Below, one piece after another: positions 34,740-45,319 of a stretch of DNA of 64,000 nucleotides. The translations under genes and the position numbers were made by a program. Location: assembly GCA_907163375.1 (NCBI GenBank), contig CAJQUW010008949.1:69501-133500 (forward strand), in the 5' to 3' direction. The notes below the pieces were generated by a model that saw only the letters and a program-made list of their open reading frames with translations, was not told where the DNA came from and did no database searches. Origin of the DNA: Prostheceraeus crozeri. Taxonomy: Eukaryota > Platyhelminthes > Polycladida > Euryleptidae. The stretch's first letter is position 1. Each line of letters opens with the position of its first letter.

Positions 34740-36061
34740 CTACCGCTTTTGAGCGTTTCCCGCTGGACAGAATCGAGCGATGTGTCCTTTGCCTGAACAT
34801 TTAAAGCACACTATTTCTTGATTTCGTTCCGGATCAAACGAATTCGATGCTGCTGGTGCTGATGTTATAGGGTGTGGTGGAGCAGAAATTGCAGGCACGT
34901 CAACATGGGGTTGTGCTATAGTTGGAAGGTCGCTCGTCCTGTGTACAGCCAAGGTTGGTGCAGAATAACCTAATTGTCTACCCTGCGGAGGTGTGTAAAC
35001 ATTTTGAGGAATAATTGGTATTTGTCTTATCTGGCGATCACGTGATGCAGAGCGCCAAGGTACAGAGAAATTGTTTGGCCATATTTGATGTTGTGGTGAC
35101 GACTGAGTGCCTCAAGAACCATATTCATACACTGGTTGTCGAAAATTTCGACGCTCCACTGGAGTCGTTGCCGATGTAATGGATCGGAACGGTAAAGTAC
35201 AGGAAGCAGCAATGTGGCCAAAGTTATTGCACTTATAACAACGTATGGGAGAATTGAAAGTGGAAATAGTAGAAGTTCGTGTCTGGGGAACATTTGCATC
35301 TACCCTTTCAAATCGAGTGACGACATCCAAGTAGTCGTTCAATGAGTTTGGTGGAAACCTGCACATTGACAATTTAACATTCCTACTTGTATCTCGTGAC
35401 ATGAGCGTATTCAAAACTCGACGCTCCAAGTCATAGGTACGCATATCTGGGAATGCGTGTCTGCCGAGGCGCAGAAGTACATCAGCGTAATCGCGGATTG
35501 TCTCATCTTTTGTCCGCATACGCGACTCGTACGCCGCTTCCGCCTCTATGGTTGTTGCAAACGGGCAATACCTACATCACATTTCGTGGATCACCTCTGC
35601 GTAAGTGTGGGTATCTGCTCGATCCACAACAATTTCATTAGGCCTATCAACGGTTTTGATCAATAACAAACGCAATTTACGTGAATCTGAAAAGTTATCG
35701 GCGAGCAACTCGAAGACCTTGAGCCAACGATCAAAGGCTAATTTCCCATCAAATTTTTGCAAAGCATTTATATCATCCGGGATTTTATTTGCATTCGATG
35801 GCTTACCATGTAATAGAGAGGTGCATTTGTGTCAATGGTATCGATTTGTGTCTGGAGCTTAGCCAGAACGTGGACTATGTCAGAAGTTAAGTTCATGTTT
35901 GCAATACCTTTCCCTTCTGCTTCTCGTCTAGTAAAAAAATCAACGTCATCAGCGTTCAAAGCAGGTTCACCATCCGTTTTTACATGTGATTCGTGCTGAC
36001 TCCTACCTCGGAATAGTGTTGTAGCTGAAAACCCCGTCGCTCCAAAGCCATAGTGCGACAT
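34740..36061 (-). pseudogene. gag: Gypsy gag with two zinc knuckles
   Basis: The minus-strand frame opens at the Met at 36061 (MSHYGFGATGF), shifts near 35765 and continues to 34740. It encodes the capsid-like stretch FDGKLAFDRWLKVFELLADN, then KDETIRDYADVLLRLGRHAF, and two CX2CX4HX4C zinc knuckles: CYKCNNFGHIAASC (about 35240) and CFKCSGKGHIARFC (about 34790), which bind RNA in the particle. In-frame stops at 35577 and 35112 plus the frameshift break it, so no full Gag is made from this copy. Two knuckles with a linker of about 145 residues between them is a wide spacing. Confidence 0.7.
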
Positions 36062-36085
36062 AATGGAATACTGATCGGTTCTATA

Positions 36086-36097
36086 CCGCTGCCACCA
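36086..36097 (-). promoter_or_regulatory. Gypsy primer-binding site (tRNA-Leu type)
   Basis: TGGTGGCAGCGG on the element strand, two bases inside the 5' LTR, is complementary to the 3' end CCGCTGCCACCA known from animal tRNA-Leu. Confidence 0.7.
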
Positions 36098-36099
36098 AG

Positions 36100-37098
36100 T
36101 GTAACGGGCCGAGGTAGTAGGTATAAATTAAATGGGTAGGTATGATGCGCGTACTGTAAATGTTGCGTTATAAACCTACCGATTGCTGCCAGTGGTGTCC
36201 TTTGAATCCTCAGCAGTCTCCGAATCCTTCGCCTCTTGTCGTAGAAGCAGCAGGAGCAGCAGCAGCAGTTCACTATTAAGATTATTTATTATTATTTTGA
36301 GAACAATACCCAAAGCAGAAGGCCTATAGGTAATATTCACGGCACTAATTTTAACCAACCCAAGGGGATATAGGTAGGGCAATATTGAATTACCAGACCA
36401 ACCGTATCGAAGGCTATAAGGTAGTTATTATCAACACGTGAATGACTTAAAGTCTAACCCAACTCCGAAGAGCTATAGGTCTATTATCATTATTATGTCT
36501 GTGGCAGCGTAAACCCAACTCGGAGAGCTTTAGGTTTCTTCTTCTTATTATTATTATGTCTGTGACAGCGTAAACCCAACTCGGAGAGCTTTAAGTTTCT
36601 TATTATCATTATTATGTCTGTGACAGCGTAAACCCAACTCGGAGAGCTATAGGTTTGTTGTTATTATTTAACTTTATGTGGCAGAGCAAACCCGCCTCGT
36701 AAAGTTATAAATTTACTCAGCCACTACACTAATATACAATTTATTTTATATACAAATGTGTTACTATTCTCTACATAAACATATAACACAATCACACCGG
36801 ACAAGTCACATACCACTTCGCCGTATACTACACGTATGTTAATGCATGTTCCGTTCTAGTTGTGAACAGAGTTCACCAAATTTATTAAATCGACTTTTAC
36901 TATTACAAAGCATATTTAAACGACAGCGTCGTACATTTTGTTATCGGTAGTTATTTGGATATTGTATGCCTTCTATTGTTCGGCACCTATATATATCATG
37001 ATTATATATAATCCGCTGTTTCCCAGTGCCATCAACAAGCATAATAAGCATAAATAATACATTTAAATGTACACATTTTCATGCCATTTAAAACCGAA
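36100..37098 (-). repeat. Gypsy 5' LTR
   Basis: Matches 28278-29311 closely; small differences include a shorter (AT)n run. Similarity drops past aaaaccgaa at 37098, where the left LTR has about 63 more bases, so the outer end of this LTR is truncated or replaced. Contains the same tandem blocks (36470-36690). Confidence 0.85.
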
Positions 37099-38266
37099 GC
37101 TCGAGCAGAATGTTTGACGTCATGTCTTCTAGTAACAGTCTATTATTATTGAGTTGTACATTGTGAAGCAAAGGTCTGATCAATTTTCACACAACATTTT
37201 GTGGTATTTGATTTGCGCTTGTGAATGCAGCGCATTGACTTAACTTGCAGGGTACAATGATTCAAGTGATCTTTCATTTACGTTTGTCTACTGTTCATCT
37301 TTCATGCCTGTCGAGATCGTTGTGTGCAAGTATTCATTTAGTGTCTGATTGGTCGGCTGCGTTGATTGCTGTAGTATATCTGATTCCAAGTGTCTTTACA
37401 AACCGTCTTTGTCAATTTGTCGTGAACATGGCTAGTGGACGCTAGCCGAAAACGGTCGACAGTATCATTTTGAAGAAAATAAATATAAATAAATGAAAGA
37501 TCACTTTAATCTGAGTTCTTCCGCTGTTCAAACCTAAAACATATGACTTAGTCTCTGTTCGGAATTGCAGGGTACAGTTGTATAGTTTGACATCGGAAAG
37601 CTGTAAGTTGAGCTTTCAAGTAGTTTTAACGGATTACCCAGTTTTTAAAGTTTTCCTTATGCTGAAAAGTTCTGAAGTTAAGTGTCTCATTCTTCGAAAC
37701 CTTCCTCTTTAGTCGATTAGCCAGGGAGTAGAACGATTCCGCGGATTTGGTGATGAAAATGGTCACTCGTATTTCGTGCAAATATGTAATAAAAAAATAT
37801 GAATGGGGGGGGGGGTAGGGGTATCCGAAAATTATCAGGTGTCACTAAAAGAAACGCGTTTCCGATTTGCAAGTATATACTCAGTAATTAATATAGAGGC
37901 CTAAGTGTATAGCCTGCGTCATGTGAGCATGAATTAGTTAAGTCTCACTTTTCCTTTCAGAAAAATTATTCTATCATTTGGATTTTTGCGAATGTAATTT
38001 ACTTTAGACAACCTAAAAGAGTTTCAACAGCTAAATATGTAAAATTCCGAAAAATGTCAAATTATGTGAAAAACTTAAAATCCGAGACTAGATTAGAGAC
38101 TGCATGTAATTGTGCATGTTAATTAACAGTACAAGCTGCTTCTCTTCTACATATATCTGAAATGTTTTCAATGATACGCATGTATAAACATATTGCTAAC
38201 TGTGTGTGAACGTATTTTTAAAGTTCAGAAATTGAAAATCTTATCAGAAATTGAAATTTTTTTCTA
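37099..38266. other. intron 1, no gene recognised
   Basis: Contains an 11-base G run near 37805 and short ORFs only. Confidence 0.4.
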
Positions 38267-38587
38267 TTGAGGAACTCTCACTTGCAAATTTCTTCTTTAA
38301 CTTATGAAATCAAACTGAACAGTGATCTTAGAAAAGAGTTCCTTGCTTTTAATAATCAAAGGTCGGTGTTCAGAGAATTGATGAATATTATTGCTCTTGG
38401 TGACTTCTCTGAATACTTCTTTGGAAAATCTCATTGCACAAACGGACATGATCTGATATCCGAAATTTCAATGAGATTTTTCAATTGCATATGCAGGAAG
38501 TTTGTGCATGAAATCTCAGTTGCCTCTTCTGAGAAAATTGTAAAAAGAAAGATTGCAAAGCTAACAAATAAAGTGAAAGCATGCTGA
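38267..38587 (+). CDS. unrecognised ORF in intron 1, probably a transposon C-terminus
   Basis: A 106-codon frame with an ordered look: EFLAFNNQRSVFRELMNIIA, LGDFSEYFFGKSHCTNGHDL, then a basic tail EKIVKRKIAKLTNKVKAC. The tail and helical content recall the ends of transposon-encoded proteins, but I cannot name a family. No start context or splice signals were chosen. Composition matches the AT-rich surroundings. Confidence 0.3.
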   Translation: MRNSHLQISSLTYEIKLNSDLRKEFLAFNNQRSVFRELMNIIALGDFSEYFFGKSHCTNGHDLISEISMRFFNCICRKFVHEISVASSEKIVKRKIAKLTNKVKAC

Positions 38588-39174
38588 AAGCACATGACTT
38601 TTACGCGCGGTTTAGACATGTGGGACCCAATGTTGTAATCTGCTGGAAATACGCAGGCCTACTCTTAATGTCTAAAATAAACAATGACAGTCTAGGTCTA
38701 CTTGTAAGATGCCATAATTCAGGATTGTTGGCCTGATCATGTATAAGTCTGATTTCAACCTATCTGTCCAGAGAAATTTAGAAGTCTATGTCAAAATCAG
38801 ACCGCGAAAGAAAGGAAGCTATGTTTATTAAGATGTTTCTTCCCTCTTTGAATTCGCAATAAGCTAGCTATGCTATGCTTTTCTGATGGCTTATTTTCAT
38901 CATGCAATTTTTATCTTAGTATCTATGTATCAAAATAATTTCATGTTAAAGATATCTTAGTATAAATGATTTTGTATAGTATTATTTGTATTTAAAGCAC
39001 TGTAAATGGATTTTATTATTGTTAAAAGCCATATTTTATTTTTCAGGAAAGTACTATAGTTTGTCGATATCTGCATTTAAAATCTCAGTACTTACATCAG
39101 TGTAAGTACTGGTCATAAAAGTACTTACATTCAGTTAAGGCAAACAACTAGAACACTTTGCAAAAACACAGAAG
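38588..39174. other. intron 1, no gene recognised
   Basis: Holds one isolated copy (38811-38866, aaaggaagctatgtttatta) of the arm sequence of the Penelope foldback at 41942-42430. Confidence 0.4.
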
Positions 39175-40425
39175 TCATTTTTCATTTGAGTCATTTAGTT
39201 CCTTGCATTCATTCACTGTAATTTTAACAGTGCAATTTTGGAATGAGAACCTTGCTCCACTTTGACACTCAATGGATCTCACTTCGTTATTTGACTGATT
39301 ACAGTATATAGCACTGCTCATTTGCTTCTCAAATAAGCTCCCATCGATGTATGCAGAATCTGCAGCATCAGATATGCGGCCAGTCTTCTTCCTGGCGACC
39401 TCGCTTGGAATCCCGGCTTGCACCAGCCTATTCTTCGCGGTTCTTCTCAGGCTTGTATTTGTAAGGAACATGTCACTTGATGTAGAATGTAGAAACAAGT
39501 TCCTCACAGTTTGCTGAATGCTATGTATACCCAAGCGGGTGTTTTTATACCAGACGGGGCCTCGAGGATAAGGTATGCATGCAAGATAAAATGCCTTGTT
39601 GCCTTCTTGGTTATGAGCTTCAGGGCGATGCGACACGTACTCTTTGAATAACTTCAAAGGACAGCGTTCGGCATTATCACTGGCATACACTCGCGTGACC
39701 TTCGGATCCATTCTTGTGTTAGTAATACCAAAGCGTTTGTTTTTAGACATTCGCTCTGTGTATTCAAGAAAGTCACCATTTTCATCCTTTCCAAGGCGTA
39801 TTTGTGAATCCTCACCGTAGTCCAAATCATATTGCTCTTGAGCTGCTCTTAAGCTAAAATGCAATCCAAGATGATAAATCAACGTTTGCTGAAGTTGTTT
39901 TGGATTTGAATATCCAAAAATTCCTTTTCGCCACAATTCATCTTCGGCTTCAATCGGTATATTGTTTGCTCGCTTTTTGGGTTTAGCAAGACCAGCCTTA
40001 GCTGACAGTTTCATTTCAGCATTTAGGACCATGCGCGACTCTTGAAACTGAGGATCTTTGAATAAGGAGAAATTAAAATTGTAGTTGTGTATGAAATTGT
40101 ATTGAATCATCGCTCCAAGCTCTTTTAAAGTTGACGGTGGATACCTGCTACCATCAGTTTTTCTGACATCAGAAAAGAAGTACTTGAGGCAGTAATTCAA
40201 ATCGGATTCGGTAAATTCATCAATTCCCTTGATTACCTTTAATGGACCGTGAATTCTAATTTTCCATTCATCGTGCCAACTCTTAAATAGCTTAAATGCC
40301 CACTTCGCTTTTTGAATAGTATTTTTTGGGGTCACTTCATTTAGATGGCTTTGAATTTCAGTGTCAGTAGTTGATGCAAATCTACTGGAAGTGGGAATTT
40401 GATTTTCAGTAATACGTGAAGCCAT
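39175..40425 (-). CDS. Crypton-type tyrosine recombinase, single open ORF, altered active site
   Basis: A 416-residue protein without interruption, starting MASRITENQIP. Residues 40-110 are a helical N-terminal domain (KNTIQKAKWAFKLFKSWHDE) and residues 150-400 the catalytic domain of Crypton-derived recombinases (related to the C-terminal part of ZMYM and QRICH1 proteins). The first Arg (LGLHFSLRAAQEQ), the second Arg (SLRRTAKNRL) and the Tyr (AADSAYID) are there. The His before the second Arg is Thr (LTNTSLRR) and the His of the TGH motif is Arg (KKTGRIS). Canonical strand exchange is thus unlikely, yet the frame is intact, which could mean recent decay or a kept non-catalytic role. It lies in intron 1 of the UPF0193 gene on the opposite strand. 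Confidence 0.75.
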   Translation of the reverse strand: MASRITENQIPTSSRFASTTDTEIQSHLNEVTPKNTIQKAKWAFKLFKSWHDEWKIRIHGPLKVIKGIDEFTESDLNYCLKYFFSDVRKTDGSRYPPSTLKELGAMIQYNFIHNYNFNFSLFKDPQFQESRMVLNAEMKLSAKAGLAKPKKRANNIPIEAEDELWRKGIFGYSNPKQLQQTLIYHLGLHFSLRAAQEQYDLDYGEDSQIRLGKDENGDFLEYTERMSKNKRFGITNTRMDPKVTRVYASDNAERCPLKLFKEYVSHRPEAHNQEGNKAFYLACIPYPRGPVWYKNTRLGIHSIQQTVRNLFLHSTSSDMFLTNTSLRRTAKNRLVQAGIPSEVARKKTGRISDAADSAYIDGSLFEKQMSSAIYCNQSNNEVRSIECQSGARFSFQNCTVKITVNECKELNDSNEK

Positions 40426-41033
40426 TATCGTGTAAACCTTTCAGGAGATGAGCTTGGATAAAATGACCAGATTATTCCAGTTAGATTATGCATGATTCAG
40501 ATTTCAAACATCATTGAGAATATCATGGAATATACCAGGTAATCCATGGACTTCTAAATCATAGTGCTATTGTAGTCTGTGGATGAACCATAGAATTCGA
40601 TCTTTCATGCCTTTGCTATCCATGGACTCCTACAACGAATGCATAGATATATAAGACTGAATCCATAGAATTCCAAGGTTTCAAATCTAAAAATGAAAAT
40701 AAATCTATGGAAACCTAGATATTCTAGATCTCCAAGAATACAGAATCCCAAATCTATGGTTGAATATATTAATTATGTTTGTCAATGTTGATATCATTAC
40801 ATACAGTGCTATAAATATGTTATAAATGCCTCGATATCGGATCCAAATGGCCAAATATCCTCGTGGCTTCGCCACTCGGACATTCTGACCATTTAAATCC
40901 TCTATCGAGGCATTTATCATATACGTACATTCATTTAGTAGCCTTGAAAAGCCGTATCACCCGGTGAAAACGTTTGGCTAGTAAAAATTCTAATTTGAGA
41001 TTCTCTTCTGGTTCTCACTTATTTCATTATATA

Positions 41034-41035
<2 letters not shown>
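40426..41035. other. intron 1, words ccatag/aattc recur
   Basis: Several loosely repeated words (ccatggact, atccatagaattc) between 40540 and 40700; no gene. Confidence 0.35.
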
Positions 41036-41083
<48 letters not shown>

Positions 41084-41783
41084 TACACGAACACTTGTTC
41101 GACACGAACATTTGTTCGACAAATTTTCGAACACTTCTTCGACACGACATTTGTTCGACACGAACACTTCTTCGACACGACATTTGTTCGACACGGACAC
41201 TTCTTCGACACGACGTTTGTTCGTTATTAAGCAATTATAGTCTTTTTCTTTTTCAGGTTGTGTATTTTTTGAGAATTTGCATTTTTTTATACTTTTTGTC
41301 TTAAATTAATTTTTTTCCTTTCTAAAAAATATAACTCTTGCATCGCATAGATTGAACTAGAAGCGTATTTGTAATTTAAGATATTACCCTAAAGACGAAA
41401 GATAGCCAGTACCTAAAATTCTATTCATGTTAAATCCATAAACAATTATTTCATTTATAAAATGAGAAACACTTTCAATCAAATTCATAATCATTCTATT
41501 AACTACAACATATACACAAAAACACTAAATCAAGTCACTTTAAGGAGATATTCATTGCAATTCCTTGCAAATAGTCCAACATTGGCATTTGATTTTCGTG
41601 TTCGTGTCTCTTGTCGAAGAAGTGTTCGTGTCGAACAAATGTCTTGTCGAAGAAGTGTCAGTGTCGAACAAATGTCTTGTCGAAGAAGTGTCCGTGTCGA
41701 AGAAGTTTTCTGTCGAACAAATGTCCGAAAACATAGATATCAACTTGTCGAAGAAGTGTCTGTGTCGAAGAAGTGTACCAGAT

Positions 41784-41826
<43 letters not shown>
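41036..41826. repeat. foldback of (TA)n and a 33-bp minisatellite
   Basis: Left: (TA)n at 41036-41080, then about four copies of a 33-bp unit (acacgaacacttcttcgaca + cgacatttgttcg) to 41225. Right: the same unit inverted at 41590-41785, then (TA)n to 41825. The middle 365 bp is AT-rich and unique. All ORFs here (reading DTNTSSTRHLF heptad-like repeats) are by-products of the repeat. Confidence 0.85.
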
Positions 41827-41828
<2 letters not shown>

Positions 41829-41941
41829 CAGAATAAAAATCAGCCAGATTCTCAAATAATACTTTATGCCGATCGATTTCACACTTTGACTGCTTATCAA
41901 GGCATTAAGTAAAAAGTGAGAAGAGGATGCATGCATATCTA

Positions 41942-42430
41942 TACAGTACAGTAGGCATTCAAAGTAGGAAGAATTTTCTGAATGAACATATCTTCCTTCC
42001 TTTCCCTTTCTATCTTGGAAGCATTAGGAGATAGCTGATAGAAAGGGGTGGCATAGAAGTCTTTGCCACACGTAGCTATATGCTTGCTCACTTAGAGGAA
42101 AGAGCAGTGAGCATTATAGACCGGCTGTCGGTGGACGGTAATTGTCCTTCTAAAAGTGTCCCCGGTTTGGCCAATATAATATTCATGACAAATCCGACAT
42201 TGCAATTTGTAAATGACATTGGACGATGCACATGTAAGGTTTGGTGCCGAAAGGGGGTTTGGAATGCAATGCTTTTACCGGTAATTAAGGTGTCACAAGC
42301 TTTACAGCGACTTTTATTACAGCGCCGGATTATCAGCTATCTCCTAATGCTTCCAAGATAGAAAGGGAAAGGAAGGAAGCTATGTTCATTCAGAAATTTC
42401 TTCCTACTTTGAATGCCTACTGTACTGTAT
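41942..42430 (-). mobile_element. Penelope fragment inside an inverted repeat (copy 2)
   Basis: Arms of about 99 bases (41942-42040 and 42331-42430, starting tacagtacagtaggcattc) match with only a few differences. The 290-base centre codes, on the minus strand, for a Penelope-type GIY-YIG piece. Confidence 0.75.
42100..42330 (-). pseudogene. Penelope GIY-YIG endonuclease fragment
   Basis: Minus-strand reading gives a cysteine linker (RRCNKSRCKACDTLITGKSI), a frameshift near 42240, then VIYKLQCRICHEYYIGQTGD, the GIY-YIG core with the usual Cys-x-x-Cys before YIG, and FRRTITVHRQ. It stops at a TAA near 42103. Same family as 81-551 and 49400-49750 but a different lineage (YIGQTGD versus YIGKSSR). 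Confidence 0.65.
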
Positions 42431-42980
42431 AGCAGTACAGTATAATCGAGACAAGAATTATTTATTCTATTTCATCAATCACTGCACTGTAACACGCATT
42501 TCATGTTATTCGATATCTGTAAGGATCGTGCCACAGATTGCAGAACTTGACCATTTTTGCCTTACACGTGGATGGCCTTGTTCAGGAGATAGGCTTATTT
42601 TTTTCGAAATTAAGGTTTCAAATGAATTCCCTAAATGCAGTATTTTTGATTTCCAATCGATAAGAAGCAATCGAATGCATGGACTCTACAGGAAAAACGG
42701 ATTGAACACCGGGGATCTGTCATTAGACATTTGTTTCTTTTTTTCAATGTCAGTGTCACATATGTGAAATTTGGTCTTGTAGGAAACTGTAGTTAAATCA
42801 CTTCCATTTGTTGTGTTCTAATGATGACTTGAAATCATGTAAATTTATTTGTTCATAGGATGATTTTGCATGTTGAACTCTGATAATCGAGTCAGTAAGA
42901 AGTATGAAAACGGAAGAATATAAAATACAGTTATATAATTTTTGTTACAATTGTGATAAATCTATCTGAAATAGTAATGT
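42431..42980. other. intron 1, right end
   Basis: A 79-codon frame at 42528-42767 is unassigned. Ends at the exon 2 acceptor. Confidence 0.4.
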
Positions 42981-42992
42981 TTTGCTTTTCAG

Positions 42993-43055
42993 TAATGATG
43001 AAGGAGTCAAAATTAACAAATCTTCAACAAAGAAAAATTAATTCTTCGCTTGCAA
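42993..43055 (+). CDS. C22orf23: UPF0193 gene, exon 2
   Basis: Acceptor gcttttcag, 63 bases, donor A|gtgagt. Its first two bases complete a Val codon, then MMKESKLTNLQQRKINSSLA, nearly the same as the human MMKESKLTN-QQR stretch. Ends in phase 1. It lies 15.3 kb from exon 1. Confidence 0.9.
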
Positions 43056-43274
43056 GTGAGTCATAAAGTTTTCTGAACAGATTATCTTATGTGTAGTGGT
43101 TCATCATCATCTTCATCATGATAGTACATCAAGCTACTCGTAACCGTCTGAATGTCGCTAAGAAGAGCATTGTTTGCTGCCTTCAGGTTTATGACTTAGG
43201 TCGAACGTTCTAGTCGTCCGTACTTCCTGAATGAGATTTTCTTGCAGTCCCCAATATACCGGTAGGACCTTCTA

Positions 43275-44575
43275 GTGTCGTGCAAAAGTATTGCACCAAG
43301 TTATTTTCTTTGTCCCTGTTTTTGACTTTCAATAAACGTATATAGTTCAATGTAACGCACCAATAGAATGTTTCTATCATATCTTTGCACTTTGTTTCAT
43401 CACATTATTCAGTAAAAATATAAATTTAGGTTCATACGCACAATATTTGACATTTTACTTTCAAATAATAAAAATTCAAGATATGTGATATTTCAGAAAA
43501 ATACAGTCTTCACAATACAATTATGCTCCATGAAATTGCCATTAAACGAAGCAATACGCTTATCCATTCAATCTTTTATAGAAGATCAGGTCAATCACAC
43601 ACGATTTCTCAGTATTTGGTCGAATAACCCTTAATTCTTCAGAGCCACACGAATTCTGCGAGACATGCTATTGCTGAGATTCCCACGCACATCTTCGAAT
43701 CCCATCCTTCAAATCGTCAAGGCAGGTCTATTTACTTGCCTTGAAGTCTTCCTTGAGCACTTGCCATAAATTTTCGATTGGATTGAGGTTGGGGTGTTTC
43801 CGGTAAATGCAGTAGGTCTATTTTGATGTTCTTCTCCCTGAACCCTACCATTGAAGCTTTGGAAACATGACGGATGCAGTTGTTTCACTGTCTGTCTGAA
43901 AGATTGTGCATTATGATAGGTTCATAAAATCGGTTTCCATCGGCTTGTCTTCTGGCAGCTGAATAAATGAACCCGAATTCATCCACTGGCTCTTTTTTGA
44001 GAAACGTGAGAGCTCCTCGTTCCATGGTGACCAAAACAACCCCACATTATTAAGGCGTTGTATGTTTGAGGGGTCGAACTGTGTATTGAGGGTCACTTGG
44101 ACTACATTTATTGCACAAAGACCTAAAAAAAATGATACGAGTTGTGAAAATTTCAAACGTGATATCATAACGTGGCACTTTCGGCAAAAAACATGTCTCT
44201 TATTCCTCATAGCGACTGTTGGCAAAGGCCTCTTTGATGACTTACGCGCTGGAGCGGAAAAGGAAGATCGTAGCCGACGATTGATGGTATCGATGGAAGC
44301 ATTTTAAGACAATCACTAGCATCCACGGTTTTCTCACGGTTAGTAAATTAATACGTATTCACTTTAATTCTAGTAAGATATCTCACTTATTGTTCGTCAA
44401 CATGAATATCTGCGATGTGACAAGAAAAAATGTTATTATTACCTATGTATAAGTGATGTGCACCATCCATCCCTTGATATTTCAGTTGATTGGTTAGATG
44501 ATTTAAGAAACGTAAAACAGTTATGTAATAAATTATTGAAAAAAGGTTGCTTGGTGCAGTACTTTTGCACGACAC
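43275..44575 (-). mobile_element. Tc1-like transposon, decayed
   Basis: Inverted ends GTGTCGTGCAAAAGTATTG (left) and the mirror ...gcagtacttttgcacgacac (right), both next to TA (43273-43274 and 44576-44577). Length 1301 bp is within the Tc1 range. A transposase relic lies on the minus strand. It is in intron 2 of the UPF0193 gene. Confidence 0.75.
43600..44307 (-). pseudogene. Tc1-like transposase relic
   Basis: The N-terminal part is readable: ASIDTINRRLRSSFSAPARK, then KRPLPTVAMRNKRHVFCRKC, the second helix-turn-helix and start of the catalytic part of Tc1 transposases. Later frames give the MWGCFGHHG-type core block (about 44040) and short matches to the Q-S-P-D-L-N-P-I region, with many stops and frameshifts. 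Inactive. Confidence 0.55.
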
Positions 44576-44599
44576 TAATATAAACTGATTAAATTATGT

Positions 44600-45065
44600 C
44601 GGAATTATAAACACAGCACTATTCTTTTAGATGCCTATATATGCACTCAATGCTGTGAATAAAATAATGTAGGCAACACTATGTAAGTCTGCAACTAACG
44701 ACAAAGGTACCGGAATTTTAGAAGATGCCAACTCTTGTTGGACTAAATCTTCAGGTAGTTTTTGCCTATCTTCAATACAGATGCAGTGTGTCTATGATTT
44801 GTCCTGAACTTTCACAGTGATTCGCGGCCAGTATTTCCAGACCTGCGCACTTTCTTTGAGCGCGGCTCCAGTCAGCAACTTCTGTACTGGGAAATCTACA
44901 CTTTGTTACTTTGAGACTTGCGATTAGCAAGTCAGTGAAATTTCGACAGGCATTCATTAAATATCACTTTAAACACACTGCTGGCAAATTGCTTAAGTTA
45001 GTGCGCCTGAAATCATTAATAAATGCTGCTTTTTGTAAACACAATGTAAATAAAATAATTAAACA
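44600..45065. other. intron 2, no gene recognised
   Basis: Short ORFs only. Confidence 0.4.
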
Positions 45066-45069
45066 TGGA

Positions 45070-45279
45070 GTTGCATCCTCAGCTGAAAAATGGAAACCGA
45101 CCTGAATAACTGCTATTTCATCCAATTTCAGCAATCATCAGAAGGCCTAGTTCACATCTCTCAACATCGGGAGTTGTGTCGTTTTTGAGGGATGTAAACT
45201 AGGCCTTCTGATGATTCCTGAAATTGGATGAAATAGCAGTTATTCAGGTCTGTTTCCATTTTTCAGCTGAGGATGCAGC
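45070..45279. repeat. long hairpin, possible foldback element
   Basis: Arms of about 90 bases (45070-45160 and 45189-45279, containing tcagctgaaaaatggaaacc) match with only a few differences around a loop of about 30 bases. Weaker similarity continues outward for about 25 bases. No TIR-like ends or target duplication were defined. Confidence 0.75.
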
Positions 45280-45319
45280 TCAATATTTAATCATTCTTTT
45301 TACTTTGTTGCTTTGTCAA

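Larger units (their letters stand above)
28278..37098 (-). mobile_element. Gypsy (Ty3-type) LTR retrotransposon with a TatD-like 3' domain
   Basis: An 8.8-kb element on the minus strand. Two similar LTRs flank gag (two CCHC zinc knuckles), an aspartic protease, reverse transcriptase/RNase H and integrase in the Gypsy order, then a long extra coding region ending in a TatD-type hydrolase. A primer-binding site and a polypurine tract are present at the expected ends. Gag, protease, integrase and the 3' region all carry stops or frameshifts and the RT has lost a catalytic residue, so this copy cannot move by itself. It sits in intron 1 of the UPF0193 gene, in the opposite direction. I could not define a target duplication because the outer end of the right LTR has diverged. 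Confidence 0.9.

Noticed and set aside
37099..37170. A target-site duplication for the Gypsy element
   Set aside because: The outer end of the right LTR has diverged, so no credible 4-6 bp repeat with the left flank could be defined.
41080..41830. Overlapping ORFs of 60-124 codons on both strands
   Set aside because: They are translations of the (TA)n and 33-bp arrays.
45189..45225. Hammerhead ribozyme suggested by ctgatgattcctgaaatt
   Set aside because: CUGAUGA and GAAA are too close for a stem II, and no matching stem III or cleavage triplet was found.
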